From assembly GCA_002293125.1 (NCBI GenBank), contig DBCR01000004.1, forward strand, positions 124,001 through 188,000: a stretch of 64,000 nucleotides of DNA, given 5' to 3'. The stretch comes from Opitutia bacterium UBA953 (GTDB taxonomy: Bacteria > Verrucomicrobiota > Verrucomicrobiia > Opitutales > UBA953). Made by a program: the position numbers and the translations under genes. Positions 1 through 8,646 of this stretch are shown here, piece by piece (within the stretch, counting starts at the first letter, position 1; every line of letters begins with the position of its first letter). The notes under the pieces are model-generated. The model was not told the DNA's origin and searched no databases. It saw only the letters and a program-made list of their open reading frames with translations.

Positions 1-100
1 CGTACAGGGATCTACAGTTGGGAATACCTAAGCTCCATCGAGGGCACGAAATAATTTTTTACAGATTGCCCTCTGTCTGATTTCGGTCACGTGAGGAGAT

Positions 101-1636
101 GTGAAAAAGACTTACGTCCTGGACACCAACGTACTCATTCACGATCCCGAGTCCCTGTTCAAGTTCGATGAGCACATCGTCGCAGTGCCTGTCGAGGTCT
201 TATCTGAGCTCGATCGTCTCAAGACGCAACAAGGTCAACTCGGAGCCAGCGCACGACGGGTTAATCGTTCGATTCGAAGCCTCTTTGAGGACCGTCCTCT
301 CAAGGAAATCGCTGAGGGTGATCCCTCTAAGCCTGGCGCCCTGCACGCCAAGCTGCGTGACGGCGGCGAGCTTCGCATCGTCATCAACGAATCACTCATT
401 CGCGATCACTTCAATGGCGCCAAGGCCGATCGAGTCCGCGCCGTGTTCATGCAGGTCGACGCCCCGGACCATCGCATCATCGCTTCCGCGATCTACCTGC
501 GCGACACCTCCAAGGGTCCGGTGATCCTCGTCACCAAGGACGCCTGCATGGCGCTCAAGGCCCAAGCCCTCGGAGTGGACGTCCAGGATTATCGTAACGA
601 CCGCGTTGAGACCAGCGATGAAGGCGAATACCGTACCATCAAGGTGACCGCCGCGGCCATGCGTGACTTCCGTGAGCTCGGCCAAGTTCAGGTGAAGGTG
701 AAGGAGGAGCCGCCCCTTATCCTGAACGAGTACGTGATGTTTACGTCCGATTCCTGGACCGAACCCGCCCGCCATGTGGGCGGAGGCGCTTTCGTACCTC
801 TCGGACTTTATCGCGAGTTCATGTCTTCCGATAGTGGCTCCCGTAAGGGTCTGCAGATGCCCCGTGGAATGCGTGTCATCCCGAAGAACTTCGAGCAGTG
901 GATCTTCCTCGACGCTCTCTTGAATCCGGAGATCCGTCTCGTCACCTGCTTCGGTCGCGCCGGTACCGGCAAGACGTTCCTTTCCATCGCCGCGGCTCTT
1001 TCGCAGGTCCTCAGCGATTTCTCGCCTTATAAGAAACTCTACGTCTCCCGCCCGGTGGTCCAGATCGGTAAAGACATCGGCGCCCTCCCTGGCTCCAAGG
1101 AGGAAAAACTCTCTCCTTACATCCAGCCTTACTTCGACAACCTCGAGGTCCTCTTTTCCAAGAACGGCAATTCCGCACCCACGCCGTTGGCCAAGGAGGT
1201 CGTGGCCACTGATTCGCAACGTCGGCAGAAGAAGGCACAGGCGATGAAGGCCCCTCAACCTATTTTCGGTTCGCAGTTCCAGGCCGTCAATCAGCCGCGT
1301 AAGCCTTACCAGTGGCTCATCGATTCCGGTCTCATCGAGATCGAAGCGATGACCTTCATCCGTGGTCGCTCGATCGGCCATGCCTTCATGATCGTGGACG
1401 AGGCGCAGAACATGACCCCGCACGAAGCGAAGACGGTCATCACGCGTATCGGCGAAGGCTCCAAGGTCGTCCTCATCGGCGACTTGGATCAGGTCGACAC
1501 CCCCTACCTCGACGGCAAGTCCAACGGGCTTATTCATACCCATGAGCGCATGAAGGGCCACGCCATCATCGCCAACGTGCGACTGATCAGTGGTGTCCGC
1601 AGCGCCCTGTCCGAGCTCGCGGCTCAGCTGATGTGA
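101..1636 (+). CDS. phoH: PhoH family ATPase with N-terminal PIN domain
   Basis: A 511-residue protein of the PhoH2/YlaK type, an RNA-directed nuclease-helicase class joining a PIN ribonuclease domain to a PhoH ATPase. The PIN domain (about residues 1-140) opens with the acidic motif VLDTNVLIHDP. The ATPase has a Walker A motif GRAGTGKTFL at about residue 288 and a Walker B-like motif IVDEAQNMTP. The GTG start is fixed by the PIN motif, which begins five codons later; AGGAG lies only 2 bases upstream of it. The gene stands alone ahead of mutS with a 78-base gap. Family assignment is secure; the cellular substrate is not known. Confidence 0.93.
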   Translation: MKKTYVLDTNVLIHDPESLFKFDEHIVAVPVEVLSELDRLKTQQGQLGASARRVNRSIRSLFEDRPLKEIAEGDPSKPGALHAKLRDGGELRIVINESLIRDHFNGAKADRVRAVFMQVDAPDHRIIASAIYLRDTSKGPVILVTKDACMALKAQALGVDVQDYRNDRVETSDEGEYRTIKVTAAAMRDFRELGQVQVKVKEEPPLILNEYVMFTSDSWTEPARHVGGGAFVPLGLYREFMSSDSGSRKGLQMPRGMRVIPKNFEQWIFLDALLNPEIRLVTCFGRAGTGKTFLSIAAALSQVLSDFSPYKKLYVSRPVVQIGKDIGALPGSKEEKLSPYIQPYFDNLEVLFSKNGNSAPTPLAKEVVATDSQRRQKKAQAMKAPQPIFGSQFQAVNQPRKPYQWLIDSGLIEIEAMTFIRGRSIGHAFMIVDEAQNMTPHEAKTVITRIGEGSKVVLIGDLDQVDTPYLDGKSNGLIHTHERMKGHAIIANVRLISGVRSALSELAAQLM

Positions 1637-1714
1637 GCAACTTCCCGCCCCTCGGGGGTGGGGGAGGGTAGTCCGTTCTTGCGCACACGTTTGCAGGGAG
1701 TTTCCCTGCTCGCA

Positions 1715-4258
1715 GTGGAAAAGGAAACCCCGATGCAGCGGCAGTACCGCGAGTTTCGTGAGAAACTCGCCCCGGGCACGGTCTTGTTTTTTCGCCTGGG
1801 CGACTTCTATGAGGTCTTCGGCGAGGATGCCGTGGTGGCAGCCAAGGTCCTTGGCCTGACGCTCACGAAACGTCACGAGACACCGATGGCTGGCTTGCCA
1901 CATCATGCCGCACCCGCCTACGTGAACCGTCTCCTTGCTGCCGGCTGGAAGGTTGCGATCTGCGATCAGCTCGAAGCGCCGGTCGCCGGTAAACTGGTCC
2001 GGCGAGGCCTGACCCGCATCCTGACTCCCGGTACGGCGCTTGAAGATTCGCAGCTCGATTCACGACGGGGAAACTACCTGGTGGCCATCTCGTGGGACAA
2101 GCACGGCTGGCACGCTTCGTGGCTCGATGTCTCGACCGCTGATTTCCGTCTAGCGACGGACGCCTCTCCAGCGCGTCTGTTGCCGTTGCTTCACTCGGTC
2201 TCTCCCCGGGAAATCATCCTCCCTGAAGGACTCGAACCCTCCGCCGAGCACCGTGAAGCGCTCGAGGTCTTCTTGCAGGGCAGGGCGGTCTCCCGTCTCC
2301 CTGGCTGGAACTTCGATGGCGGCGCCGGCGCCCGGCTCGTGGCCCAGACGCTTTCCGTGCATGGTCTGGCAGGCTTTGGTCTGACCGAGGAACACACGGC
2401 CTTGGGCGTAGCCGGCGCCGTCCTCGGTTACGTCACCGATTCGCTCTGCGATCGTCCGAAGAATCTTTTCCGCCTGATTGAGGCCAAACTGGGTTCGTCC
2501 GTGCTACTGGATGCGGCCTCTTCCCGTAATCTCGAACTTTTCACCTCGTCCAACGGCTCGCGCGAGGGTTCGCTGCTCGAGACTATCGATCGCACGGAGA
2601 CTCCCTCCGGGGCCCGTCTGCTGGCGCTCTGGCTCGCCGAACCCTCGACGGATCTCGCCACGATCGCCCGGCGCCAGAACGCCGTCGGCGAATTCTTCAA
2701 GCATCCCGGCGCCTCATCCCGCGTGGGCGAAGCGTTGCGTGGCGTCCGGGATATCGCGCGCATCCTCGCCCGCTTGCAGAACCGTCTCCGGAATCCACGC
2801 GAACTCGGTGGCGTCCGGGATACGCTCCGCTCCCTTCCTCCCATTCGCGAAGAGCTACTGGCTCTTCCTGGCGGCGCACTCGCCGAACAGGCCGGCCGCA
2901 TCAATCTCGAGCCCGCGCTCCTGGCACGACTGGAAGCCGCCTTGGGCGATGAACTTCCCGTCGACCTGAGCGAGGGCGGGGCGCTGCGGGCAGGTTTCGA
3001 CGTCGAACTCGATCGCCTCCGTTCGCTTGCCTCCGACAGTAAGGGTTGGATCGCTGAGTTCGAGCGCAATGAACAGAACCGGACGGGCATCAAGTCCTTG
3101 AAGGTCCGATACAACGGGGCCTTCGGCTACGCCATCGAGATCACCAAGGCTAATCTCGCTGCGGTGCCGGCTGATTATATCCGCAAACAGACCATGGTGA
3201 ATGCTGAGCGCTTTACCACCGAAGAGCTGCGCACGAAGGAACGGGAAGTCTTACGCGCCGACGAACAGGCGCTCGCCCGCGAGACCGAACTCTTCCAGGC
3301 CCTTCTCGCCGAAGTCATCGCCCGCACGGAGTCGTTGTTGGCTACCGCCCAGGCGGTGGCCGAAGTGGATATCGTCCGCGGCTGGGCTGAGCTGGCTCGC
3401 GAAGCCAACTGGACCAAACCCGTCGTTGATGACACCGACACGCTTGAGATCGAACAAGGCCGCCATCCTGTCGTGGAGCGGATGCTGCAATCTCGTCCGG
3501 GCGCGGGCTCCTTCGTTCCCAACGATACCCGCCTGAGTTGCACGGGCGAGCAGATCGCCTTGCTCACCGGTCCGAACATGGCCGGCAAGTCGACCTACAT
3601 CCGCCAGGTCGCCTTGATCGCGATGCTCGCCCATCTCGGTTGCTGGGTGCCGGCCACTTCCGCCCGGATCGGCCTCGTCGACCGCATCTTCTGTCGAGTC
3701 GGTGCTTCCGACGAACTTTCACGGGGCAACTCCACCTTCATGGTCGAGATGAATGAGACCGCCAATATCCTGAATAACGCTACGACCCGTTCTTTGGTGG
3801 TGCTTGACGAGATTGGTCGCGGCACGAGCACCTATGACGGCATCAGCATCGCCTGGGCCGTGGCCGAACATCTCCACGGCGGAGCCGAGGCCGGACCCCG
3901 CACGCTCTTCGCTACTCATTATCACGAGCTAACCAAGCTGGCCGACTCCATGCAGCGCCTGCGCAACTGGTCCGTCGCCGTCAAGGAGTGGAACGATGAG
4001 ATCGTCTTCGTGCGCAGGGTGGTCCCCGGGGCCGCTGACCGTTCCTATGGAATACAGGTCGCCCGCCTTGCCGGTATGCCGCCAGCGGTCGTCCAGCGTG
4101 CTCGGGAGATTCTGGGAGGGCTCGAAGCAGGGTCAGGCTTGCCTGCCAAGGCTTCGCCGATGACCGGAGTGCCCGCACCCTCACCGGTGCCCAAGAAGGC
4201 CGTAGCGCCCAAGCCAAAGGGCAAGGAAGCCGGTCCAGAACTTGATCTCTTCGCTTAA
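1715..4258 (+). CDS. mutS: DNA mismatch repair protein MutS
   Basis: MutS recognises mismatches as a dimer and recruits MutL. The mismatch-reading Phe-x-Glu motif is in RLGDFYEVF near the N terminus. The ATPase has Walker A GPNMAGKSTYI, Walker B VVLDEIGRGTSTYDG and the FATHYHEL switch. The C terminus ends in ELDLFA, close to the beta-clamp binding consensus QL(S/D)LF. The start is uncertain: reading is open from a GTG at 1658. I chose the GTG at 1715 because the residues TPM just before the ATG at 1733 are conserved in MutS proteins, so they should be translated. The ATG at 1733 does have an AAGGA 7 bases upstream. The stop codon overlaps that of the convergent lipoate-ligase-like gene. Confidence 0.95.
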   Translation: MEKETPMQRQYREFREKLAPGTVLFFRLGDFYEVFGEDAVVAAKVLGLTLTKRHETPMAGLPHHAAPAYVNRLLAAGWKVAICDQLEAPVAGKLVRRGLTRILTPGTALEDSQLDSRRGNYLVAISWDKHGWHASWLDVSTADFRLATDASPARLLPLLHSVSPREIILPEGLEPSAEHREALEVFLQGRAVSRLPGWNFDGGAGARLVAQTLSVHGLAGFGLTEEHTALGVAGAVLGYVTDSLCDRPKNLFRLIEAKLGSSVLLDAASSRNLELFTSSNGSREGSLLETIDRTETPSGARLLALWLAEPSTDLATIARRQNAVGEFFKHPGASSRVGEALRGVRDIARILARLQNRLRNPRELGGVRDTLRSLPPIREELLALPGGALAEQAGRINLEPALLARLEAALGDELPVDLSEGGALRAGFDVELDRLRSLASDSKGWIAEFERNEQNRTGIKSLKVRYNGAFGYAIEITKANLAAVPADYIRKQTMVNAERFTTEELRTKEREVLRADEQALARETELFQALLAEVIARTESLLATAQAVAEVDIVRGWAELAREANWTKPVVDDTDTLEIEQGRHPVVERMLQSRPGAGSFVPNDTRLSCTGEQIALLTGPNMAGKSTYIRQVALIAMLAHLGCWVPATSARIGLVDRIFCRVGASDELSRGNSTFMVEMNETANILNNATTRSLVVLDEIGRGTSTYDGISIAWAVAEHLHGGAEAGPRTLFATHYHELTKLADSMQRLRNWSVAVKEWNDEIVFVRRVVPGAADRSYGIQVARLAGMPPAVVQRAREILGGLEAGSGLPAKASPMTGVPAPSPVPKKAVAPKPKGKEAGPELDLFA

Positions 4259-4950
4259 ATCCGCTCGTTCCAATCGCGGGAGGCGAACTTAGCCCAGGTC
4301 CCTTCATGGTCGAACTGATGATAGGTCGGTTCGGCGACGTGCACGGCAGGGCTTTCCAGGACGGCGCTGAGGGTCTGGATGAAGTCCTTCTCAAAACGTC
4401 TCCAATCGCAATCGGGCAGGAAAGGACGCCAAACGTAGCCTTCGATGAGCAATCCGCTGCGGGTACGTTTCTGGGCCGCGCCGGCCACCTTGCGTCCGTC
4501 GTCGCTGCGGACGAGGTCGTTGGGCTCGGCGCGTCGGGCGCAATCGTCCGGAGATTGGAAATCGCGATTACCCGCAGGCATCGGGGCCAGCTTCACCGTC
4601 TGACCTTGGAGCAAGAGGGCCTGCAGCAGGGCTTCGTGCACGGCAGCGTAACTCGCCATCGCGTCAGCCTTGAACAGAGGGTGACCGTCAGGAATCACCA
4701 AGGCGAAGGTCCAGTCGTCAAGATGGGAAACCAAGCCACCGCCGGTGCTGCGTCGAACGAGCGGGTAACGAGCGGGCACGATTTCACGGTATTTGGCCCA
4801 AGGCTGAGACACCCCGAAAGTGAAGGCTGGCTCGGACCAAGTATACGGACGGAAGCGGATGTTCTTGGGCGAAGGGTAGGACTCCAGCAGTAGGAGGTCG
4901 TTCGCCATATTGGCGACGGCGTCGGCGGCTTGGCGTGGGAGGACGTCCAT
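4255..4950 (-). CDS. Lipoate-protein ligase A-like / BPL-LplA family protein
   Basis: A 231-residue member of the biotin/lipoate protein ligase fold. The hallmark is RRSTGGGLVSHLDDWTF at about residues 65-81, matching the R-R-x-TGGG-x-V-x-H-x-x-D lipoyl-adenylate binding loop. These enzymes attach lipoyl or octanoyl groups to carrier proteins of 2-oxoacid dehydrogenases. The protein is shorter than full LplA and lacks an obvious C-terminal accessory domain, so it may be a lipoate ligase catalytic unit or an octanoyltransferase of the LipM type. It starts 2 bases after the upstream SDR gene ends, suggesting co-transcription. Its stop shares the TTAA at 4255-4258 with mutS. Confidence 0.8.
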   Translation of the reverse strand: MDVLPRQAADAVANMANDLLLLESYPSPKNIRFRPYTWSEPAFTFGVSQPWAKYREIVPARYPLVRRSTGGGLVSHLDDWTFALVIPDGHPLFKADAMASYAAVHEALLQALLLQGQTVKLAPMPAGNRDFQSPDDCARRAEPNDLVRSDDGRKVAGAAQKRTRSGLLIEGYVWRPFLPDCDWRRFEKDFIQTLSAVLESPAVHVAEPTYHQFDHEGTWAKFASRDWNERI

Positions 4951-4952
4951 GC

Positions 4953-5918
4953 TCAGTAGTCTATGCCTTTTTCCAGACGACGCACGACCTTTCGCCCGGT
5001 CTCTTTTTCATACCAGTCCTCACAGCCGCGCGGAATACGCAGTCGCGCGAGTTGATCATCGAAGGACTGGGCCTGGGTCCGAAGCTTTCCAGCCAATGGG
5101 TGCAGGCGTAGGCTCAGGTCTCGCGGGCGGGCTGTCGCCGAGGGGACTTCGGCTCGGCTGATCGGTCGCACGAGGGTATCGGCATCGAGTCCGAAATGTC
5201 GAGCGACGCGGACGCCGATCTCGTACCGGCTCATGGCTTCCGTGCCCGCCCAGTGATAAAGTCCCGATAGGTTGCTCCGTTCGCACAGTTCGATCGTCAC
5301 GTCCGCGAGATTGGAAACCTCGACGGGCTGGCGGATCTCGTCGGTGAACAAAGGGGTGGCCTTACCCTCCTTCCAAGAGGCGAAAAGGCGTTCATGCAGT
5401 CCCCGGTCGCCACCGACGGAATTACCGATGATCGGCGAGGTGCGCAGCACGGCGGCATGCTCCCGGCCGTAGCGGAGCACTTCCACTTCGGCGGCCGCCT
5501 TGGTCTCGCCGTAAAGGTTCAGCGGGACGGGTTGGTCGGTAGGCTGATAGTTGCCGGCGACCCCGTCGAAGACGGTGTCAGTCGAGAGGTGCACGAGCTT
5601 CGCGCCAAGGTGGAAGCAAAGTTGCGCCAGCTTCTTCGGTACTTCGGCGTTGAGCGCATGGGCTCGGGCCGGGTCCGCCAGGCAGGTTTCAATCGTCGGC
5701 AGGGCGGCGCAATGTACGATCGCCTGCGGGAACTCCTCGAGCACGAGGGCTTCGAGGGCTGCTTCGGAGCAGAGGTCGAACGCCCTCGCCTGCGTCACGC
5801 CCGGGATCGTCGGCGCGCGGGACCCGCCCAGAGCCAGGACATCATGTCCGCGTCGCAAGGCTGCGAGGCAGACCTCGCGACCCAGGAATCCGGAGGCGCC
5901 GGTGACGACGAGTTTCAT
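4953..5918 (-). CDS. RmlD-like NAD-dependent sugar epimerase/reductase (SDR)
   Basis: A 321-residue extended short-chain dehydrogenase. The N-terminal nucleotide-binding loop is TGASGFLG, and the catalytic pair is in YGETKAAAE (Tyr-x3-Lys), preceded by HLSTDTVFDG. This STDxVFDG motif and the overall length resemble dTDP-4-dehydrorhamnose reductase (RmlD) and methionine adenosyltransferase beta-like proteins. No rmlA, rmlB or rmlC gene lies nearby, so a role in dTDP-rhamnose synthesis is only one possibility. It is the first gene of a two-gene unit with the lipoate-ligase-like gene and is divergent from hisC across 97 bases. Confidence 0.8.
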   Translation of the reverse strand: MKLVVTGASGFLGREVCLAALRRGHDVLALGGSRAPTIPGVTQARAFDLCSEAALEALVLEEFPQAIVHCAALPTIETCLADPARAHALNAEVPKKLAQLCFHLGAKLVHLSTDTVFDGVAGNYQPTDQPVPLNLYGETKAAAEVEVLRYGREHAAVLRTSPIIGNSVGGDRGLHERLFASWKEGKATPLFTDEIRQPVEVSNLADVTIELCERSNLSGLYHWAGTEAMSRYEIGVRVARHFGLDADTLVRPISRAEVPSATARPRDLSLRLHPLAGKLRTQAQSFDDQLARLRIPRGCEDWYEKETGRKVVRRLEKGIDY

Positions 5919-6015
5919 GGTGCACGCTTAAGCCTCGGCGGTGCCAGTGGCAAGCGGGGAGGGCGGTCGCTCACGCTTGCCAATCCGGCCAACACTCGCA
6001 TTGATTGACTCATTC

Positions 6016-7104
6016 ATGGCTTCCTATTCAGACCTAGCCAATCGGCCCGTGCTCACCCAGCCCGTCTACGAGGCCGGTCGACCCATCGAGGTCGTCGCCC
6101 GCGAGTTCGGCCTGGATCCCGCGGCTGTCATTAAGCTCGCTTCCAATGAAAACCCGTTGGGCCCTTCGCCTCTTGGATTGGCCGCCGCTCGCAAGGCCCT
6201 CGATAATTGCCATCTTTATCCTGACGGCGGTTGCACCTTCCTCCGCGAGAAACTGGCGAAGAAGTGGGCGCTGGAGCCGGGTAATTTCGTCATCGGCAAT
6301 GGTTCGAACGAAGTGATGATCATGCTCTCGCAGGCTTTCCTTCGTCCGGGCGACGAGGTGGTCTTCGGTTCCCAAGCCTTCATCGTGTACAAGCTCGCGA
6401 CGATGCTCTTTGGCGCGACCCCGGTCGAAGTCCCGATGCCGGGCTATCGCCATGACCTCAAGGCCATGCGGGACGCGGTCACCCCGAAGACGCGGATCGT
6501 CTTCCTGGCTAGTCCGAATAACCCGACCGGCGGTACCGACGAACCGGCCGACATCCTCGCCTTCGCGGCTTCGTTGCCGGAAGACGTGATCTTCTGCCTC
6601 GACGAGGCCTATACGGAATACCTCGAAGCCTCGGCCGATCTCCGCCCTCTGATGAAGTCGGGTCGTAAGGTCGTGCTTTCGCGCACTTTCTCCAAGGCCT
6701 ACGGACTCGCCGGACTGCGCGTCGGTTACCTGATGGGTTCGACCGAAGTCTGCGGTCTCCTCAATCGCATCAGGCAGCCGTTTAACGTCAACCTCCCGGC
6801 GCTTGCCGCCGCCGAAGCCGCGCTCGATGACGATGCCTTCGTTCGTCGCACCCGAGAAGTAAACGACGCAGGTATCGCGCAGCTATCCGCAGGTCTCAAG
6901 CGGCTCGGCTTCGCCTATATCGATGGTAAGGCCAACTTTCTCGCCGCGCAGATTCCCAAGGCCGAGGAGGCTTTCACTATCCTGCAGAAGGCTGGCGTGA
7001 TCGTGCGTCCGCTCCGTGGTTATGGCATGACGGGCTGGCTCCGCCTGACCGTCGGCACCGAAACGCAGAACGCCCGCCTCCTCTCCGAACTCGCCAAGCT
7101 CTGA
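6016..7104 (+). CDS. hisC: Histidinol-phosphate aminotransferase
   Basis: A 362-residue class II aminotransferase converting imidazole-acetol phosphate and glutamate to histidinol phosphate in histidine synthesis. Signature SNENPLGPSP lies near residue 40. The PLP-binding lysine is in SRTFSKAYGLAGLRVGY, and SPNNPTGG is the cofactor-contact loop. Reading is open further upstream, but the ATG at 6016 gives the normal length; it has no clear ribosome binding site. The other his gene in the window, hisF, is about 6 kb away, so the pathway is not one operon here. The Minf_1886-like gene follows after 2 bases. Confidence 0.94.
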   Translation: MASYSDLANRPVLTQPVYEAGRPIEVVAREFGLDPAAVIKLASNENPLGPSPLGLAAARKALDNCHLYPDGGCTFLREKLAKKWALEPGNFVIGNGSNEVMIMLSQAFLRPGDEVVFGSQAFIVYKLATMLFGATPVEVPMPGYRHDLKAMRDAVTPKTRIVFLASPNNPTGGTDEPADILAFAASLPEDVIFCLDEAYTEYLEASADLRPLMKSGRKVVLSRTFSKAYGLAGLRVGYLMGSTEVCGLLNRIRQPFNVNLPALAAAEAALDDDAFVRRTREVNDAGIAQLSAGLKRLGFAYIDGKANFLAAQIPKAEEAFTILQKAGVIVRPLRGYGMTGWLRLTVGTETQNARLLSELAKL

Positions 7105-7106
7105 CC

Positions 7107-7499
7107 ATGGATTTCGACGAAGCCGTCCGCATCATCCGCCAGAAGGATGCCCGTTATCAGCCCCAGGCCTATGACGTGGTCCGCCTCGGTCTCGACCTCG
7201 CCCAGAAGCTGACGCATGGAGAACCCAAGAAAGGCAAGAGCACCACGAACCGGCACGTCAGCGGTCCGCAGTTGCTGGAAGGCTTCCGTCAGCACGTGCT
7301 CGAAACCTACGGTCCGATGTCCTATCCGTTGCTCCATAACTGGGGCCTCCGGAAGTCGGCTGACGTCGGCAATATCGTCTTTAATATCATCGATACCGGA
7401 TTGTTTGGTCGCTCGCCCGAGGATGATCTCGAGGACTTCAAGGAAGTCTACGACTTCAAGGACGTCTTCCAGAAGCCCTACGAGCCCAAGTCTAACTGA
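7107..7499 (+). CDS. Minf_1886 family (Verrucomicrobia/Planctomycetes-restricted) protein
   Basis: A 130-residue soluble protein beginning MDFDEAVRIIRQKDARY and containing YDVVRLGLDLAQKLTHG and LLHNWGLRKSADVGNIVFN. From memory it matches the small Minf_1886 family, described as restricted to Planctomycetes and Verrucomicrobia and of unknown function. It has no signal peptide or membrane segment. It is 2 bases downstream of hisC and surely co-transcribed with it. The stop codon abuts that of the convergent HAD-DciA gene with no base between them. The family assignment rests on recall of the conserved pattern, not on a search. Confidence 0.75.
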   Translation: MDFDEAVRIIRQKDARYQPQAYDVVRLGLDLAQKLTHGEPKKGKSTTNRHVSGPQLLEGFRQHVLETYGPMSYPLLHNWGLRKSADVGNIVFNIIDTGLFGRSPEDDLEDFKEVYDFKDVFQKPYEPKSN

Positions 7500-8555
7500 T
7501 TACGCGTTCACGAAGCTGATCGCCCGGACTTCCTGGCATCCACGCAGGAGCCGGATCTTCGCCAGCATCGCCCGTTCGTGGAAGCGGATCTCGGATTTGA
7601 TCACGGAGTTCTCGCACTGCACGACGAGCTTGCCGCCCTCAAGCACGCGCAGCGGGGCAGAGCGCTTGGCTAGTTTCAGCGGAAGCAGTTCCAGCCAATG
7701 GGCCACGATGGCCGTTTCTGGGACAGGTTTGTCCAGGCGTAGCTTCTTGAAGGCGTCCTGCACCGCGTCGTCGATCGTCTTCATCGCGCGGTCGGTGGAG
7801 CGGCCGCGGTCTTCAGGTAGCCCGCGAAGATTCGCGAGTAGGTTCTGGACGGTACGCGAGAACTTGCCCTTGAGTTTTCCTTCGGTGAGCAAGGCGCGGA
7901 TCGCGTAAGGAGCTTCGGAGATCTTTTCGTTCCGCAGGCAGCGATCGGGCGCATGGGCGCCGCCGACGACCACGCCGGTGGCTCCGGCTTCACGGGCACC
8001 TTCGCCGTCTTCCGTCGGGCTATCGCCGAAGTGCACTAATCCGGAGACTGAACTACCAAGCGCGCGAGCCGCCAGGCCGAAGGCCTTGGAGTCAGGTTTG
8101 GAGTGTCCGGTTTCCTCAGACAGGAAGATGCCGTCCAGGTGGCGCGTCAGCCCATGGCCATCGAGGACCTTGCGCATCCTGGCGTCAGCGTTCGATAGGA
8201 TGCCCACCTTGACGCCCAAGAAGCGGATGGCGGAGATCGCCTGGAGCGAACCAGGTGCCATGCGCCAGGATTCGGGCCGGGCAAATGTCTCCCAGCATTC
8301 CTTGAAGACCGGGTCGATCTTGGAAGCCGGCAGCGCCGGACCAAAGCAGCGCTGGACGACTTCCTTCCAGAAGACTTCGGGTTTAGCGTTCTTCGGGCCG
8401 CCTTTGAACGCCAACGGAAACGACGCGTCCAAGACGGCGGCTTCGATCTCGATGCCATGTCGCTTCGCGCAAGCCGCATACACGGCACCGACCGACGGGT
8501 GCGGGAAGAGCAGGGTGCCTGCTAGGTCAAAGGTGACGGCTTGGACGCGGGCCAT
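7500..8555 (-). CDS. HAD-family hydrolase fused to a DciA/DUF721 domain
   Basis: A 351-residue two-domain protein. Residues 1 to about 225 form a haloacid dehalogenase hydrolase: nucleophile Asp10 in FDLAGTLLF, motif II SNAD at 121-124, Lys153 in GHSKPDS, and the acidic motif GDSPTED at 177-183. The usual second Asp of motif I is Ala12. Residues about 255-351 match DUF721/DciA, the bacterial replicative-helicase loader family, with the central Trp287, RSAPLRVLEGGKLVVQCEN and a closing AISFVNA strand. I chose the ATG at 8555; an in-frame TTG at 8591 would add 12 residues. The hydrolase substrate is unknown. There is no stop or frame change between the domains. Confidence 0.78.
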   Translation of the reverse strand: MARVQAVTFDLAGTLLFPHPSVGAVYAACAKRHGIEIEAAVLDASFPLAFKGGPKNAKPEVFWKEVVQRCFGPALPASKIDPVFKECWETFARPESWRMAPGSLQAISAIRFLGVKVGILSNADARMRKVLDGHGLTRHLDGIFLSEETGHSKPDSKAFGLAARALGSSVSGLVHFGDSPTEDGEGAREAGATGVVVGGAHAPDRCLRNEKISEAPYAIRALLTEGKLKGKFSRTVQNLLANLRGLPEDRGRSTDRAMKTIDDAVQDAFKKLRLDKPVPETAIVAHWLELLPLKLAKRSAPLRVLEGGKLVVQCENSVIKSEIRFHERAMLAKIRLLRGCQEVRAISFVNA

Positions 8556-8646
8556 GGCGTGAAGGGGAGTGATGCTGACCCCAAAGGTCAACAGGTCCCA
8601 TCATGTCCCTGCTTGTCCCGGCGCGAGAACGGGTAATAAACAAGTT

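Noticed and set aside
41..72. Inverted repeat AGGGCA ... TGCCCT before phoH
   Set aside because: Six-base arms with a 20-base loop and no T-run after it; too weak for a terminator or operator call.
392..1906. 504-codon open frame on the minus strand antisense to phoH and mutS
   Set aside because: It is a by-product of GC-rich codon bias; the plus-strand genes carry complete family motifs and the antisense translation shows no recognisable domain.
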